A stretch of 64,000 nt of DNA from Nitrospiraceae bacterium (GTDB lineage Bacteria; Nitrospirota; Nitrospiria; Nitrospirales; Nitrospiraceae), in NCBI GenBank assembly GCA_919902505.1, contig CAKKRE010000051.1, positions 28,118-92,117 on the forward strand. Direction: 5' to 3'. Below the pieces are notes generated by a model that had not been told where the DNA came from, made no database searches, and was given only the letters and a program-made list of their open reading frames with translations. Each line of letters starts with the position of its first letter. Position 1 is the stretch's first letter. A program made the translations under genes and the position numbers. Positions 54,805 to 63,805 of this stretch are shown here, piece by piece.

Positions 54805-56160
54805 TTAGGGCATGTTACGCAGGCATTGATCAACCTCTGGTTCAAACGCAATCCGAACGACGACGATAAGCTTCCAACCGACATCGAGCCCTTCTTCACT
54901 GAAATCTGCGATGTGCAGGTGGCAAGGTTCCGCCACGGCCGAGTGCTGCTGGGTTCGTGCTTGATCACGATATTCCGCGTTGATCGCGTTTCGGAACGTG
55001 TCAATGAGTTTGGGACACTTGCCGGTGGCATTGAGTGTAGCACCTCGTCTGTCGACGTCGTGATCGTGTGAGGCGAGACGATCACGGTCTCCGATACAAC
55101 TTTCGAGCCCCTCAACATTCAGGGCGACCCGTGGGCCATCTGCGGTCGAGATCGTGGCTCCTGCGCCAGCCTGCGAGGCCGATGGTTTCGTCGGCGGGTT
55201 AATCCAGACCGCGTGAGGCAGCACGGGTGGTTGGGGCGGCTTCCTCACGAAGCGCTCCGGGTGGGCGGCGTAGGCGGTCATGAGCACCCGCTGCCGGGCG
55301 TCACGCATCGTTACGGCCTGCCCGTCGTGCACGGCGGCCGGCGTCATCAGCCCGATTCCCGCGTGGCGATGCTCGCCGTTGTACCAGGCGAAGAACGTCT
55401 GGCAGAAGGCGCGGGCGTCCTCGAGGCTACCGAAGCGTGCCGGGAAGTCCGGGCGGTACTTCAGCGTTTTGAATTGGGCCTCGGAGAACGGGTTATCGTC
55501 GCTGGTATAGGGCCGGCTGTGTGTCTTCGTGACGCCCAGGTCGGCGAGCAGCAGCGCCACCGGCTTGGATTTCATGGAGGAGCCTCGATCCGCATGCAGG
55601 GTCAACTGCCCCGTCCCGATCTGCTGCTTTGCGCAAGTATCTTTGATGAGCCGCTGGGCCAATACCGCCGACTCCGCCGGGGCGACCATCCAGCCGACCA
55701 CGTATCGGCTGAAGCTATCCAGAATGACATAGAGGTAGCAGTACGACCACTTCACGGGGCCCAGGAGTTTCGTGATGTCCCACGACCACACCTGATTCGG
55801 GGCGGTCGCCAGGAGTTCCGGCTTCTGATAGACCGGGTGGCGGAGTTGGTTCCGGCGCTCCTTGACCTCCGCCTGCTCATCGAGGATGCGGTACAGGGTC
55901 CGGATGGACCAGTGGTAGCGGCCTTCATCGAGCAGGGTCGCGTAGACCGCGGCCGGGGCGGTATCGACGAAGCGGTCGCTGTGCAAGGTCGCGAGGACCG
56001 CCTGCCGCTCTTTGAGCGACAACGTGCGCGGCGGGCTCGGACGCGGGGCGGGCGCCGTCGCAGGGCCCTGTCTGCGATAGAACTCCGAGCGGGCGAGGCC
56101 AAAGGCGTCACAGGCTGGCTGAATGCCGATCTCCGTGGACAGCGACCGTGTGGCGGCCAT
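54805..56160 (-). CDS. IS3-type transposase OrfB of the second element, running past the element end
   Basis: The integrase core shows NQVWSWDITKLLGPVKWSY (first Asp), LTLHADRGSSMKSKPVAL (second Asp) and DDNPFSEAQFKTLKYRPDFP (Glu), followed by WYNGEHRHAGIG. The first 330 or so residues are transposase. The frame has no stop inside the IS: it stays open through the left terminus at 54991 and into the antisense of the interrupted gene, stopping at 54805 just inside the neighbouring IS boundary. About 60 codons at the C-terminus are therefore host-derived. The start is the ATG at 56158-56160. Confidence 0.85.
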   Translation of the reverse strand: MAATRSLSTEIGIQPACDAFGLARSEFYRRQGPATAPAPRPSPPRTLSLKERQAVLATLHSDRFVDTAPAAVYATLLDEGRYHWSIRTLYRILDEQAEVKERRNQLRHPVYQKPELLATAPNQVWSWDITKLLGPVKWSYCYLYVILDSFSRYVVGWMVAPAESAVLAQRLIKDTCAKQQIGTGQLTLHADRGSSMKSKPVALLLADLGVTKTHSRPYTSDDNPFSEAQFKTLKYRPDFPARFGSLEDARAFCQTFFAWYNGEHRHAGIGLMTPAAVHDGQAVTMRDARQRVLMTAYAAHPERFVRKPPQPPVLPHAVWINPPTKPSASQAGAGATISTADGPRVALNVEGLESCIGDRDRLASHDHDVDRRGATLNATGKCPKLIDTFRNAINAEYRDQARTQQHSAVAEPCHLHIADFSEEGLDVGWKLIVVVRIAFEPEVDQCLRNMP

Positions 56161-56732
56161 CAGGTGCGCTCGCCTTCCTCGAGCGTCTGCGGCGGGATGT
56201 CCAGGATCTCGGAAACTTTTTTTTGCACGTCGATGATGAGCTCGGCCTGTTTCAGCCGCGTCGACAGCCGGGCGTTCTCCTTACGGAGGGTCTCATTCTC
56301 CGCCCGCAGCGGATGTCGGGCCGAGGCCTTTCGGCCTCGCTTCTGGGGCGTCAGGGCCGAGAGCACACCCTCCGTGCGTTGGCGACGCCACGCCGTAAGA
56401 TTCGAGGCGTAGAGTCCTTCGGCGCGAAGCAGGGCCCCCAAGCTGCCTACCGCGGTACAGGCATCGGCCAATTTCAGGATGCGCAGTTTGTTCTCCGCTG
56501 TGAAGTGGCGCCGTGTCGGCGTGGCCACCACCTCGGGGTCTGGCGGGATCACGGCTGGTCGGGGTGAGGCGGCGCCTTGGGGGGACTGGTCCACGGGCAT
56601 CGGCGTCGCCCGCCGGGCTCCTTCGAGTCCTCGACGGGCGTCCTTCTTGGCAACAATCATGAGGGGTACTCCTCTCCGCCCGCTACTCTAATTGAAGAGA
56701 GGCGAAGTGTCCCACTGATATTGGCACAGAGG
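54991..56732. mobile_element. second IS3-type insertion sequence
   Basis: About 1742 bp, with imperfect inverted ends sharing TGGGACACTT, about 20 bases in from each outer edge. The boundaries are set by the target: GTT at 54988-54990 and 56733-56735 is the likely 3-bp duplication, and joining there restores CGC GTT TGG in the interrupted gene. The two transposase frames are on the minus strand. Confidence 0.7.
56160..56660 (-). CDS. IS3-type transposase OrfA-like protein of the second element
   Basis: A 166-residue protein with a homeodomain-like HTH (RRHFTAENKLRILKLADACT, LLRAEGLYASNLTAWRRQRT) and a coiled-coil C-terminus (LRAENETLRKENARLSTRLK). The N-terminal 45 residues are Pro/Ala-rich and may reflect a start further downstream. 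The stop overlaps the OrfB ATG, so the two are coupled. It has no visible A-rich slippery site, unlike the neighbouring element. Confidence 0.85.
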   Translation of the reverse strand: MIVAKKDARRGLEGARRATPMPVDQSPQGAASPRPAVIPPDPEVVATPTRRHFTAENKLRILKLADACTAVGSLGALLRAEGLYASNLTAWRRQRTEGVLSALTPQKRGRKASARHPLRAENETLRKENARLSTRLKQAELIIDVQKKVSEILDIPPQTLEEGERT

Positions 56733-57487
56733 GTTTGGGCCGAGCAACACCTCTTGCCGCTGTTCAGTTGGAACAATCCGGTTGAAGCAAAAGCCGTGTG
56801 GGAAGGTTTCCTGTGGTCGCCACGCCTTTACCAGCCCTTGCTGAGTGCGTTCAAACCGCAGTTCCTGGAGAGCGCAAACCACTACGCTGACCTAGGCGAA
56901 CACCGCCAGCAGTTCGCAGCTTTCCTGACTTATGCAGCGCTCGGGCCGACCGAGGGCTACACCGTGGATGAGTTCCGATCCGCGATTGGAGCGCTCCCTC
57001 AAGAAGGGCTGGAAGAATGTGCACAGGCGTTGTCTCAGGCACTTGAAGGAGCCGCCAACCAGCGCGAGGACTATTGGAAGAACCGTGTCCAGCCTTTCTG
57101 GCAACACGTTTGGCCCAAGTCCCGAGACCTCGCCACGCCGCAAATCGCGGAGTCATTGACCCGGTTGATCATTGCAGCCCGAACTGAATTTCCCGCTGCT
57201 TTGATTGCGGTGCAAGACTGGCTGCAACCAATTGAACATCCAGACTACGTCATACATTCGCTGCACGAATCGGAGTTGTGTGCGCGATTCCCGGAAGATG
57301 CTCTGCGTCTGCTAAATGTTGTAATTGCTGATCAGCAGTGGGCGCCCCGGGAGTTGGGTCAATGTTTGGACAAGATCGAGCAGGTCGTGCCCCAGCTTGC
57401 GCAAGATGCCCGATACAAGCGAGTAAGTGAATACTTCCGGAGGCGTGGCATGTGAAGTGACGGAAGTAGCGCCCCGCAATCAGTGGG

Positions 57488-57547
57488 GTCTAACAAGTGG
57501 TTGAAGCCGACGGCGCTACGCTCCGCAGCTTAACTCCACCGTTACGC
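57488..57547 (+). other. integron attC recombination site
   Basis: The site begins GTCTAACAAGTGGTTGAAGC and ends GCTTAACTCCACCGTTACGC, about 60 bases. The outer GTCTAAC (R'') and GTTACGC (R') fit the attC consensus with a mismatch, and GTGG-TTGAAGC pairs with GCTTAACTCCAC with unpaired bases, as in attC folded strands. It resembles the attC of aadA-type cassettes. It lies 33 bases after the large gene stop and 13 bases before the VOC start, as cassette junctions do. No intI gene is in the window. Confidence 0.72.
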
Positions 57548-57559
57548 CTCGCGGATAGA

Positions 57560-57890
57560 CATGGAGTCTATAAAGATCGAGTCGGGCTCTCCAATTCTCT
57601 CTGTGAACGATTTTACACAATCGATAGACTTCTACCGACATATGCTTGGGTTTGATCTGGCGTGGTTATAGGGGAGGCCGATGACATTGCTGCAGTTTGC
57701 GGCCAAAGCGTTGAAGTCGCCCTCACGCAACGCACAGCCTGCTGGAGCAGCACATATCTATCTTGGCGTATCTAGCATAGATGCGTATTACTCCGCTCTT
57801 GTGGATGCAGGCCTCACGGTAGTCGTTCCTATCGGTGACTGGCCATACAGTATGCGTGACCTGACCACATATCACCCCTCCTCCGACTCT
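57560..57890 (+). pseudogene. decayed VOC (glyoxalase/bleomycin-resistance-like) gene cassette
   Basis: The ATG at 57560 starts MESIKIESGSPILSVNDFTQ, then SIDFYRHMLGFDLAW, a typical VOC N-terminus. A missing G near 57664 shifts the frame: the next part reads GEADDIAAVCGQSVEVALTQ in another frame, then the first frame returns with IYLGVSSIDAYYSALVDAGL, then TVVVPIGDWPYSMRDLT. At least two frameshifts make it inactive. VOC proteins are common integron cassette cargo, and it follows an attC site. The 3' end meets the next gene, and no second attC is visible. Confidence 0.75.
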
Positions 57891-57893
57891 TCC

Positions 57894-58715
57894 CTATCCG
57901 TGAAGGAGTTTCCGGCACTCCAGGAGGAGATAGACCGGCCGGGTGTGCTTTCCCTTCTTATCGGGCACGTGGCCGATGGCGGCGCCGGTCACCACCATCC
58001 CCGGTGGACATTCCCATTTTTGCGTGCCCGCTATACCTCCCAGCCCGAACGCATCCGGCACCCTGGGACTGACCTGAATGGATTGCGGATCTTTTCCTTT
58101 CAACCCGTTCTCATAGATATCTTCCGCGGTGGCATGTTCCAGCCCCACCTGCAGGAGACTCTCCCGAAGTTGCAGCTTGTTGTAGACCTCGTACAGGCCG
58201 ATGGAGAGCCGGCTTGTCGGCATCGTGGTCTCGAACAGTGTGCCCTCTTTTTCGTAATTGAAGAGGAACGGGCTCTTCTCCCAACGGGACCAGACCGTGC
58301 CGTCGGCCTGCAATTCCCGGCACGAAAACCGGAACGATTCCCACGTGCGGTTGTTCACCTCTTTGATGAACAGCCCTTGCAGCACGCCGTCCTGAAACAT
58401 CTCCAGGCAGGACACGAACCGGCTTTCGACCACCTTGTCCTTCGCGTAATCCAGATCGTTACAGGCCACCCACACGGAACCGACGGGCCCCTTGATCGGC
58501 AGATGCTTCGGTACGCATCCGGCGACGACGTAGGTGCGAAAGTCGTTCACTGTGTACTGCGGGTCACGGTCGTCCAATGGATTGCCGGCGATGGTGTAGC
58601 CGCTTCCCGGCCGCACGGCGGCCGTCCCGGCCCACGGTGTGGAGGCCGGCAGCAGCAGCGCGGCACTCAGTGCAACCAGAAGCCAGACACGCGGCGCACG
58701 CGTTCGTATGGTCAT
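57894..58715 (-). CDS. exported protein of unknown function
   Basis: About 273 residues from the ATG at 58713-58715, which has AAGGAGGG upstream; the frame opens 9 codons earlier without a good site. The signal peptide is VWLLVALSAALLLPASTPWAG. The mature part has five or six cysteines (VVAGCVPKHL, VWVACNDLDY, VSCLEMFQDG, FRFSCRELQADG, WECPPGMVV, LLECRKLL), suggesting disulfides, and several aromatic-rich beta segments. I do not recognise the family. It faces the accessory region on its 3' side and has no operon partner. Confidence 0.75.
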   Translation of the reverse strand: MTIRTRAPRVWLLVALSAALLLPASTPWAGTAAVRPGSGYTIAGNPLDDRDPQYTVNDFRTYVVAGCVPKHLPIKGPVGSVWVACNDLDYAKDKVVESRFVSCLEMFQDGVLQGLFIKEVNNRTWESFRFSCRELQADGTVWSRWEKSPFLFNYEKEGTLFETTMPTSRLSIGLYEVYNKLQLRESLLQVGLEHATAEDIYENGLKGKDPQSIQVSPRVPDAFGLGGIAGTQKWECPPGMVVTGAAIGHVPDKKGKHTRPVYLLLECRKLLHG

Positions 58716-59364
<649 letters not shown>

Positions 59365-59373
59365 GCGCGTAGG

Positions 59374-59733
59374 ATGCTTTTCCGATTTAAACTCGACGAG
59401 AACCTTCCTCGCAATGTTGAGGTTTTGCTTCAGCAGGCCGGTCACAATGTCCACACCGTACTTGCCGAGCAACTGGGTGGGAGCCCAGATCCACGAGTGT
59501 TTATGATCTCCCAGGCAGAGGAGAGAATTCTCGTCACGTTCGATCTCGATTTCTCCGACATCCGCGTATATCCCCCCGCAAGTCACCATGGAATCTGGGT
59601 ATTACGTCCACACACGCAAAGTATCGAAAACACACTGGCATTGCTGCGATCCGCGTTGCGAGTTCTTGAAGGTGAGCCTCCACAAAGGCGGTTGTGGATC
59701 ATCGAACCTGAACGGGTTCGGATTCATGAATAG
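59374..59733 (+). CDS. DUF5615 PIN-like protein (probable toxin)
   Basis: A 119-residue PIN-like protein. The acidic positions FKLDENLPRNV near the N-terminus and VTFDLDFSDIR near residues 52-62 correspond to the nuclease centre of the family; HNVHTVLAEQLGGSPD and GIWVLRPHTQS are also typical. It is paired with the upstream DUF433 gene. It is probably an RNase toxin, by family inference; the gene looks intact. Confidence 0.85.
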   Translation: MLFRFKLDENLPRNVEVLLQQAGHNVHTVLAEQLGGSPDPRVFMISQAEERILVTFDLDFSDIRVYPPASHHGIWVLRPHTQSIENTLALLRSALRVLEGEPPQRRLWIIEPERVRIHE

Positions 59734-59986
59734 GTGAGTACTTCTCGCTCCACCCAGGCACAAAGCGGTCCATTCTGTGGACATTTCGAAAAGACCCCCC
59801 TCGTGCAAGAGAAGATCGCCATCGGCATCGCCGTACTGTTTTGATCCAGGGCGATTCAGGGGGGCACCCCCTGTGTCTGATCCGGCTGAGCGTGATCGAT
59901 GCGAGACACCGTGGATATGCGAGAGGCGGTAGGAGGATTAGGGAGAGACTGTGATGACCGCATGCAGGCGCGGAGGAACAGTTCTC

Positions 59987-60298
59987 CTATCGGTCCCGGT
60001 GCGTTAACCGCTTGAGTGCTTCCTGATAGACCGCGAGATCTTCGCGCCTGCCAATAGCGACGACTTCGACCAGGATCTGTTGGTCGATGATCCGGTACAC
60101 GATACGAATCGATTTCTTCGCTGCGTAGAGTTTGTAGTAGCCGGTGAGATCGAGGCCTGCCCGATTGCCAAGATGCTCGCCGAGCCGTGGGGCGGTTTCG
60201 AGTTTTCTGAGCTGCTTCGCAACCGGTTCTTTCAGCGATCCGTCAAGACGTCGAAAGTCTTCGGCAGCTGCGACAGTCAGGACGACGCTATATCGCAA
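59987..60298 (-). CDS. RelE/ParE family toxin
   Basis: A 103-residue toxin with the RelE fold pattern: YSVVLTVAAAEDFRRLDGSL, VAKQLRKLETAPRLGEHLGN, GYYKLYAAKKSIRIVYRI and VEVVAIGRREDLAVYQEAL. RelE enzymes cut mRNA on the ribosome. The gene overlaps the Phd antitoxin gene by 11 bases, with the antitoxin first. It looks complete and functional. Confidence 0.9.
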   Translation of the reverse strand: MRYSVVLTVAAAEDFRRLDGSLKEPVAKQLRKLETAPRLGEHLGNRAGLDLTGYYKLYAAKKSIRIVYRIIDQQILVEVVAIGRREDLAVYQEALKRLTHRDR

Positions 60299-60581
60299 GC
60301 CGTTGCTCCTTCAGCAACGACTCCAATGTGACGGGTTTCTTCCCTTTCTTGCGTGCCCGCTGTGTGACAAGGCGATGGATCTCCATGTGCTCCAAGAGAT
60401 CGAGCGCCTCCGCCATCTTTTCATAGTCATCCACCGGCACGATCACAGCCTCCACCTGATTGTTTTTGAGGACGACCACTCGCCGCCGATGCTGGGACTT
60501 CAGCTCGGTCAGCACTTTTCCGAAGGACCGTGCGACTCGAGATGCGCTGAGAATTTCTTCTTTCTTGTAGGCCACGGCCAT
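60288..60581 (-). CDS. Phd/YefM family antitoxin
   Basis: A 97-residue antitoxin. The N-terminal Phd fold has ILSASRVARSFGKVLTELKS, RVVVLKNNQVEAVIVPVDDY and EKMAEALDLLEH; the C-terminal basic part (RARKKGKKPVTLESLLKEQR) wraps the toxin in such pairs. It usually represses its own promoter; a palindrome with a TATAAT box lies upstream. The ATG is at 60579-60581. Confidence 0.9.
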   Translation of the reverse strand: MAVAYKKEEILSASRVARSFGKVLTELKSQHRRRVVVLKNNQVEAVIVPVDDYEKMAEALDLLEHMEIHRLVTQRARKKGKKPVTLESLLKEQRLAI

Positions 60582-60616
60582 GTGTTACCTCATGGTTGGA
60601 TTATGTGTGCAATATA

Positions 60617-60632
60617 GCGCATAATTATACGC
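60617..60632 (-). promoter_or_regulatory. near-palindromic operator overlapping a -10 box for the Phd/RelE pair
   Basis: GCGCATAATTATACGC is a palindrome except for one base pair of positions and, on the minus strand, contains TATAAT (60624-60629). It lies about 40 bases before the antitoxin start. A Phd dimer could bind here for autorepression. A good -35 at 17 bases was not found. Confidence 0.45.
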
Positions 60633-60915
60633 AATCACAGGTTAAAAATGCCATGAGGCCAAGGAATTGGATCGTAATAAGGAGTCCGACCCCTTGTTTT
60701 CGATATAAACATAGCTTGTCCGAGACCGGGCAGGCGGTGGGCTTGTATTCGACCGTCAGCCGGATCGTGAATCGGCAGGACAGCGACCATGCACGGAACA
60801 AGACATGACCGCACCCGATGATGACCCTCTCCGACCACCCTTCAAACGTTAGGCCGACCATGAACCGACATACAGCCGTGCTTGTCTGAAGTACGCCATT
60901 GGCGTATAGCATGGC

Positions 60916-61232
60916 ATGCGCTTCGTCGAGACGCCCGTTTTTACCGCTGCCATTCGACGACTACTCGACGATGACCAATACCGGCGACTCCAGATTGCGC
61001 TCATGTTGCGGCCTGAACAGAGATCAGTTATCCAGGGGACAGGTGGCCTGCGGAAGGTGCGGTGGCCAAAGCTGGGGTTGGGAAGCGCGGCGGGGTCCGT
61101 ATCATCTAATACTGGGCACCTGCTGAGGCGGTATTGTACATGCTGTATGCCTACACCAAGAGTGAGCAGGGCGATCTTGCGCCGGCGCAGGCCCGAGCCT
61201 TGGGTCGCCTTGTTCGGGAGGAGTTCAAGTGA
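60916..61232 (+). pseudogene. RelE/HigB-type toxin gene with frameshift and nonsense mutation
   Basis: The start reads MRFVETPVFTAAIRRLLDDD, then YRRLQIALMLRPEQ and GGLRKVRWPKLG, a HigB/RelE-like toxin. A base is missing near 61080; the following frame gives KRGGVRII, then TAA where a Tyr codon (TAC) is expected, then YWAPAEAVLYMLYAYTKSEQ and RALGRLVREEFK with TGA at 61230. At least two lesions inactivate it. The antitoxin GTG overlaps the stop (GTGA). Confidence 0.8.
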
Positions 61233-61540
61233 AAAAGGAGGCGTTTCAGGAACTGCTGACGAGCGTGCGGGAAGCTGGTCGGATTCGGCGCGGGACTCTC
61301 AAGCCATCGCGCACGGCGGTGTTCCGCCCAGCCGACATCAGGGCGGTGCGGGCAAAGCTGGCTGCCTCGCAGACGGAATTCGCGCTGATGATCGGAGTGA
61401 GCGTCGCGACGCTCCGCAACTGGGAGCAGGGGCGACGTGCGCCTGACGGTCCAGCGCTGGCTCTGCTTCGTGTGGCGGCGAACAATCCCAAAGCTGTCGT
61501 GAACGCACTGTACGGCGCGACCAAGCGCGGGGCCGCCTAA
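61229..61540 (+). CDS. HTH antitoxin (NadS/HigA-like), intact
   Basis: A 103-residue protein with the core ADIRAVRAKLAASQTEFALM, then IGVSVATLRNWEQGRRAPDG, a classic XRE-type helix-turn-helix antitoxin. The start is GTG, overlapping the toxin pseudogene stop. It outlives its toxin and may still act as a repressor. Confidence 0.85.
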   Translation: MKKEAFQELLTSVREAGRIRRGTLKPSRTAVFRPADIRAVRAKLAASQTEFALMIGVSVATLRNWEQGRRAPDGPALALLRVAANNPKAVVNALYGATKRGAA

Positions 61541-61667
61541 CTATCCGGCTCCTTGCTGAATTTCCGACTCGTGGAAGGACGTCAAACGTCATGAACACTG
61601 GCCGCAAGTCACCTTTGCCTCCGATTTCTTCAAGCCCATCGCGGGTGAAGAAGAGCACACGAATCCC

Positions 61668-61982
61668 GTGTGGTATGGTCAAGCCTTGGCGCACTGGCTG
61701 GCCGATCGGCTTCGAGAGCGTGGGGTATCCGTGGAGGGAGTCATCCCCGAGGATTTCGGGTGGGTGGTGATGATCGCGCATAAGCCCTTCATGCTGTGGC
61801 TGGCATGCGGCAACACGGATGGCAGCACCACTGAATGGACGGTCTATCCCGTCGCGGAATTGTCGGTGCTCCAGCGCCTCTTCAACCGTGTCGACCCTGC
61901 GCCCGAGATCGAACGGTTGAGCGCCCATCTCGCCGAACTTGTTCCTGCTATTCCGGGCGTCACCAACGTCGTCTGGGAGTGA
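61668..61982 (+). CDS. conserved hypothetical protein, probably 5'-truncated
   Basis: About 104 residues from the GTG at 61668. The frame is open back to about 61562 and encodes plausible protein (DSWKDVKRHEHWPQVTFASD, then FFKPIAGEEEHTNP) but has no ATG, so the gene may have lost its start or begin at a rare codon. The visible part (WLADRLRERGVSVEGVIPED, FGWVVMIAHKPFMLWLACGN, LFNRVDPAPEIERLSAHLAE) resembles widespread small hypothetical proteins. No motif and no function is assigned. Confidence 0.6.
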   Translation: MWYGQALAHWLADRLRERGVSVEGVIPEDFGWVVMIAHKPFMLWLACGNTDGSTTEWTVYPVAELSVLQRLFNRVDPAPEIERLSAHLAELVPAIPGVTNVVWE

Positions 61983-62155
61983 CCGTCTCCACTTCGCCAG
62001 CCTTCAGGCCATCGGCTCGTGCCTGGGCGGCTCGCCGCTTCTTTACCACCTTTATTACTTTTGCACGGACGTCTAAGAGTGCCATCGCAATCGCTGAGTG
62101 CTCACCTTATATCGAACCATTTGACTGATCGCTCGCGACCCTTTATCGTCACGGC

Positions 62156-62743
62156 ATGGGCTTGGACGAGACTCTCTTTCACAGCATCAACGGTGTTGCC
62201 GGTCGGTCGAGCCTGCTGGATTGGGTGATGGTCGAATTGGCCAAGCCCGGCAATTTGCTCTATCCCGTTCTGCCCGCCGCGGCCTATTGGTTCTGGGTGA
62301 ATCGCAGGGAATGTCTGATCGGTGCGGTGGGGCTGGCTGCCGTCGTCGGTGCTGCGGATGCATTGGGCACTCAGCTCAAGGGGCTCGTTCAGCGTTCGCG
62401 TCCCTGTGTCACGCTGGCGGACGTGCATCAATTGCTGGGCTGCGGCGGGGCCTTTTCCTTTCCCTCCAATCACGCGGCCAACACGGCGGCGGCCGCTGCG
62501 TTCTTCCAGGTGCTCTATCCGAAATCAGGCTGGATCGGCTGGCCGCTGGTGGCGGCCATTGGCATGTCGCGCGTCTATATCGGGGCCCACTATCTGACGG
62601 ATGTGATCGGCGGATGGGTGGGGGGGGGATTGATCGGGGCGGGCATGGCCTGGTTGCTCACCCGTTGGTCTCGATTCCGGCCGCCTGCTGAGCGCGTGGC
62701 TCCCGCCGTCGTGCAACAACCTTCGACCGGTTCGATCTCCTGA
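62156..62743 (+). CDS. PAP2 family phosphatase (membrane)
   Basis: A 195-residue integral membrane phosphatase with about five transmembrane segments. The three PAP2 motifs are visible: KGLVQRSRP near residue 75, FPSNHA near 103 (Asn replaces the usual Gly) and SRVYIGAHYLTDVIGG near 137-152. Likely substrates are lipid or polyprenyl phosphates such as undecaprenyl pyrophosphate. The gene stands alone on the + strand and converges with the COG0523 gene, 5 bases away. Confidence 0.9.
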   Translation: MGLDETLFHSINGVAGRSSLLDWVMVELAKPGNLLYPVLPAAAYWFWVNRRECLIGAVGLAAVVGAADALGTQLKGLVQRSRPCVTLADVHQLLGCGGAFSFPSNHAANTAAAAAFFQVLYPKSGWIGWPLVAAIGMSRVYIGAHYLTDVIGGWVGGGLIGAGMAWLLTRWSRFRPPAERVAPAVVQQPSTGSIS

Positions 62744-62748
62744 CAATC

Positions 62749-63714
62749 TTACGAAGCGAGGCAGGCGAGGAGGGCGGCGCGACAGCCGTTCTGGTCATAG
62801 TTGCGTCCGATCAAGACGACCACATGGTCCGGTTCATCGAGCAGCATGACCGGAGCTACGGTGCTGGTTCGGGGCGGAAAAAACTGAAACTCCTGCAGCT
62901 CGGGTTCCCCCGCAAAACGAAAGAAGCCCTTCGCCCGTTCCATGCCCTCCGGCAAGGACTTCGTCCATTCCATGAACTTTGTGCGATCCAGCGGCTTCGG
63001 TAGTCGGACCGTGGTCACCATGGGGTGATGCGGCGCGCGGGCGTCGTGCCTGTCGTCGGCAGCGGGTGGTTTCCCGAACGACACGTTGGTCGGGACGGTT
63101 CGTGTCGCAGGGGCGGCCAGGAGGCTGGCGATATCCAGCCGGGCATGGTTGGTTTCCCAGATCCGTCCGTACGGATTGTGGTGCGTTATGACTTGGCGAA
63201 ACTGTTCCCAGTGACCGGGGATGTAGAGATCGCGCTTATTGAGGATCAGGTCATCCGCGTAGCGAATCGCGTTGCGCGTGACGAGTTCCGCCATGCCGCT
63301 ATCGGGTAGGGGCACCGGATGTAGCATCGCAAGAATCCGTTCGAGTTTCGCGATGCGCGACACGTAGGCATCCGTGACGGCATCGACCACCTCCGCCGGG
63401 TCTGCCATGCCGGAACATTCCAGCACGATCACCGTGGACTGGTAGTCCTGCACGAGCTGAGTGATGCTCCAGGCCAAATCGTCTTTGGTGTCGCAACAGA
63501 TGCAGCCGCCGGCGAGATTGAGGACCTGCTCGGCGATCGTGCCCGCGCGCGGCCCATCGATGCTGACTTCGCCCGCCTCGTTCATGAGCACGCCGACCTT
63601 GTGTCCCTGGCTGTTCCAGAATTCGAGGAGGCGCATGAGCAGCGTCGTTTTGCCGGCGCCGAGCGATCCGCACAGGACATAAAAAGGAACGGGGAGTGTC
63701 TGCGGTTGAGTCAT
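62749..63714 (-). CDS. CobW/COG0523 family GTPase (metallochaperone)
   Basis: A G3E-type P-loop GTPase for metal delivery or insertion. The ATG at 63712-63714 is chosen because translation before it is not family-like. Walker A is CGSLGAGKTT, the metal-binding signature GGCICC is near residue 88, and the G4 motif NKRD is near 185. The C-terminal CobW_C-like part includes PEGMERAKGFFRFAGEPELQ. There are 321 residues. The metal (Zn, Co or Ni) cannot be told, and no obvious metalloenzyme partner is nearby. Confidence 0.9.
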   Translation of the reverse strand: MTQPQTLPVPFYVLCGSLGAGKTTLLMRLLEFWNSQGHKVGVLMNEAGEVSIDGPRAGTIAEQVLNLAGGCICCDTKDDLAWSITQLVQDYQSTVIVLECSGMADPAEVVDAVTDAYVSRIAKLERILAMLHPVPLPDSGMAELVTRNAIRYADDLILNKRDLYIPGHWEQFRQVITHHNPYGRIWETNHARLDIASLLAAPATRTVPTNVSFGKPPAADDRHDARAPHHPMVTTVRLPKPLDRTKFMEWTKSLPEGMERAKGFFRFAGEPELQEFQFFPPRTSTVAPVMLLDEPDHVVVLIGRNYDQNGCRAALLACLAS

Positions 63715-63805
63715 GCGGCTATTGTAGCTGTTGAGGTGGCGGGGAGGCCAGCCCGGCGGTCTCCGATGAGGACAGGAACTACGCAAACACGTGCTGCACG
63801 TATGC

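Larger units (their letters stand above)
53502..54807. mobile_element. IS3-family insertion sequence (two frames, A8 slippery site)
   Basis: The 1306-bp element has ends TAAAGTGGACCCC and, from the other side, TAAAGTGGCCCCC. The flanking target duplication is GGG (53499-53501 and 54808-54810). It carries orfA and orfB on the minus strand. Its insertion interrupts the large + strand gene, and removal restores that frame. Confidence 0.85.
53025..57455 (+). pseudogene. 3' part of a large gene, split into three pieces by two IS elements
   Basis: Piece A (to 53501) encodes PPPERGPFHEDTWRDVCRTR and on to EAINHPVG; piece B (54808-54990) encodes HVTQALINLWFKRNPND to FRVDR; piece C (56733-57455) encodes VWAEQHLLPLFSWNNPVEA to YFRRRGM. 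Deleting each IS with one copy of its 3-bp target repeat joins NHPVG-HVTQA and FRVDR-VWAEQ in frame. The protein is helical and repeat-like, with no motif I can assign. It reminds me of the C-terminal part of very large SIR2-type or STAND-type defence proteins (unverified). The N-terminus is lost: the homology-like frame begins near 53040, against the lipoprotein gene. An attC site follows the stop. Confidence 0.75.
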
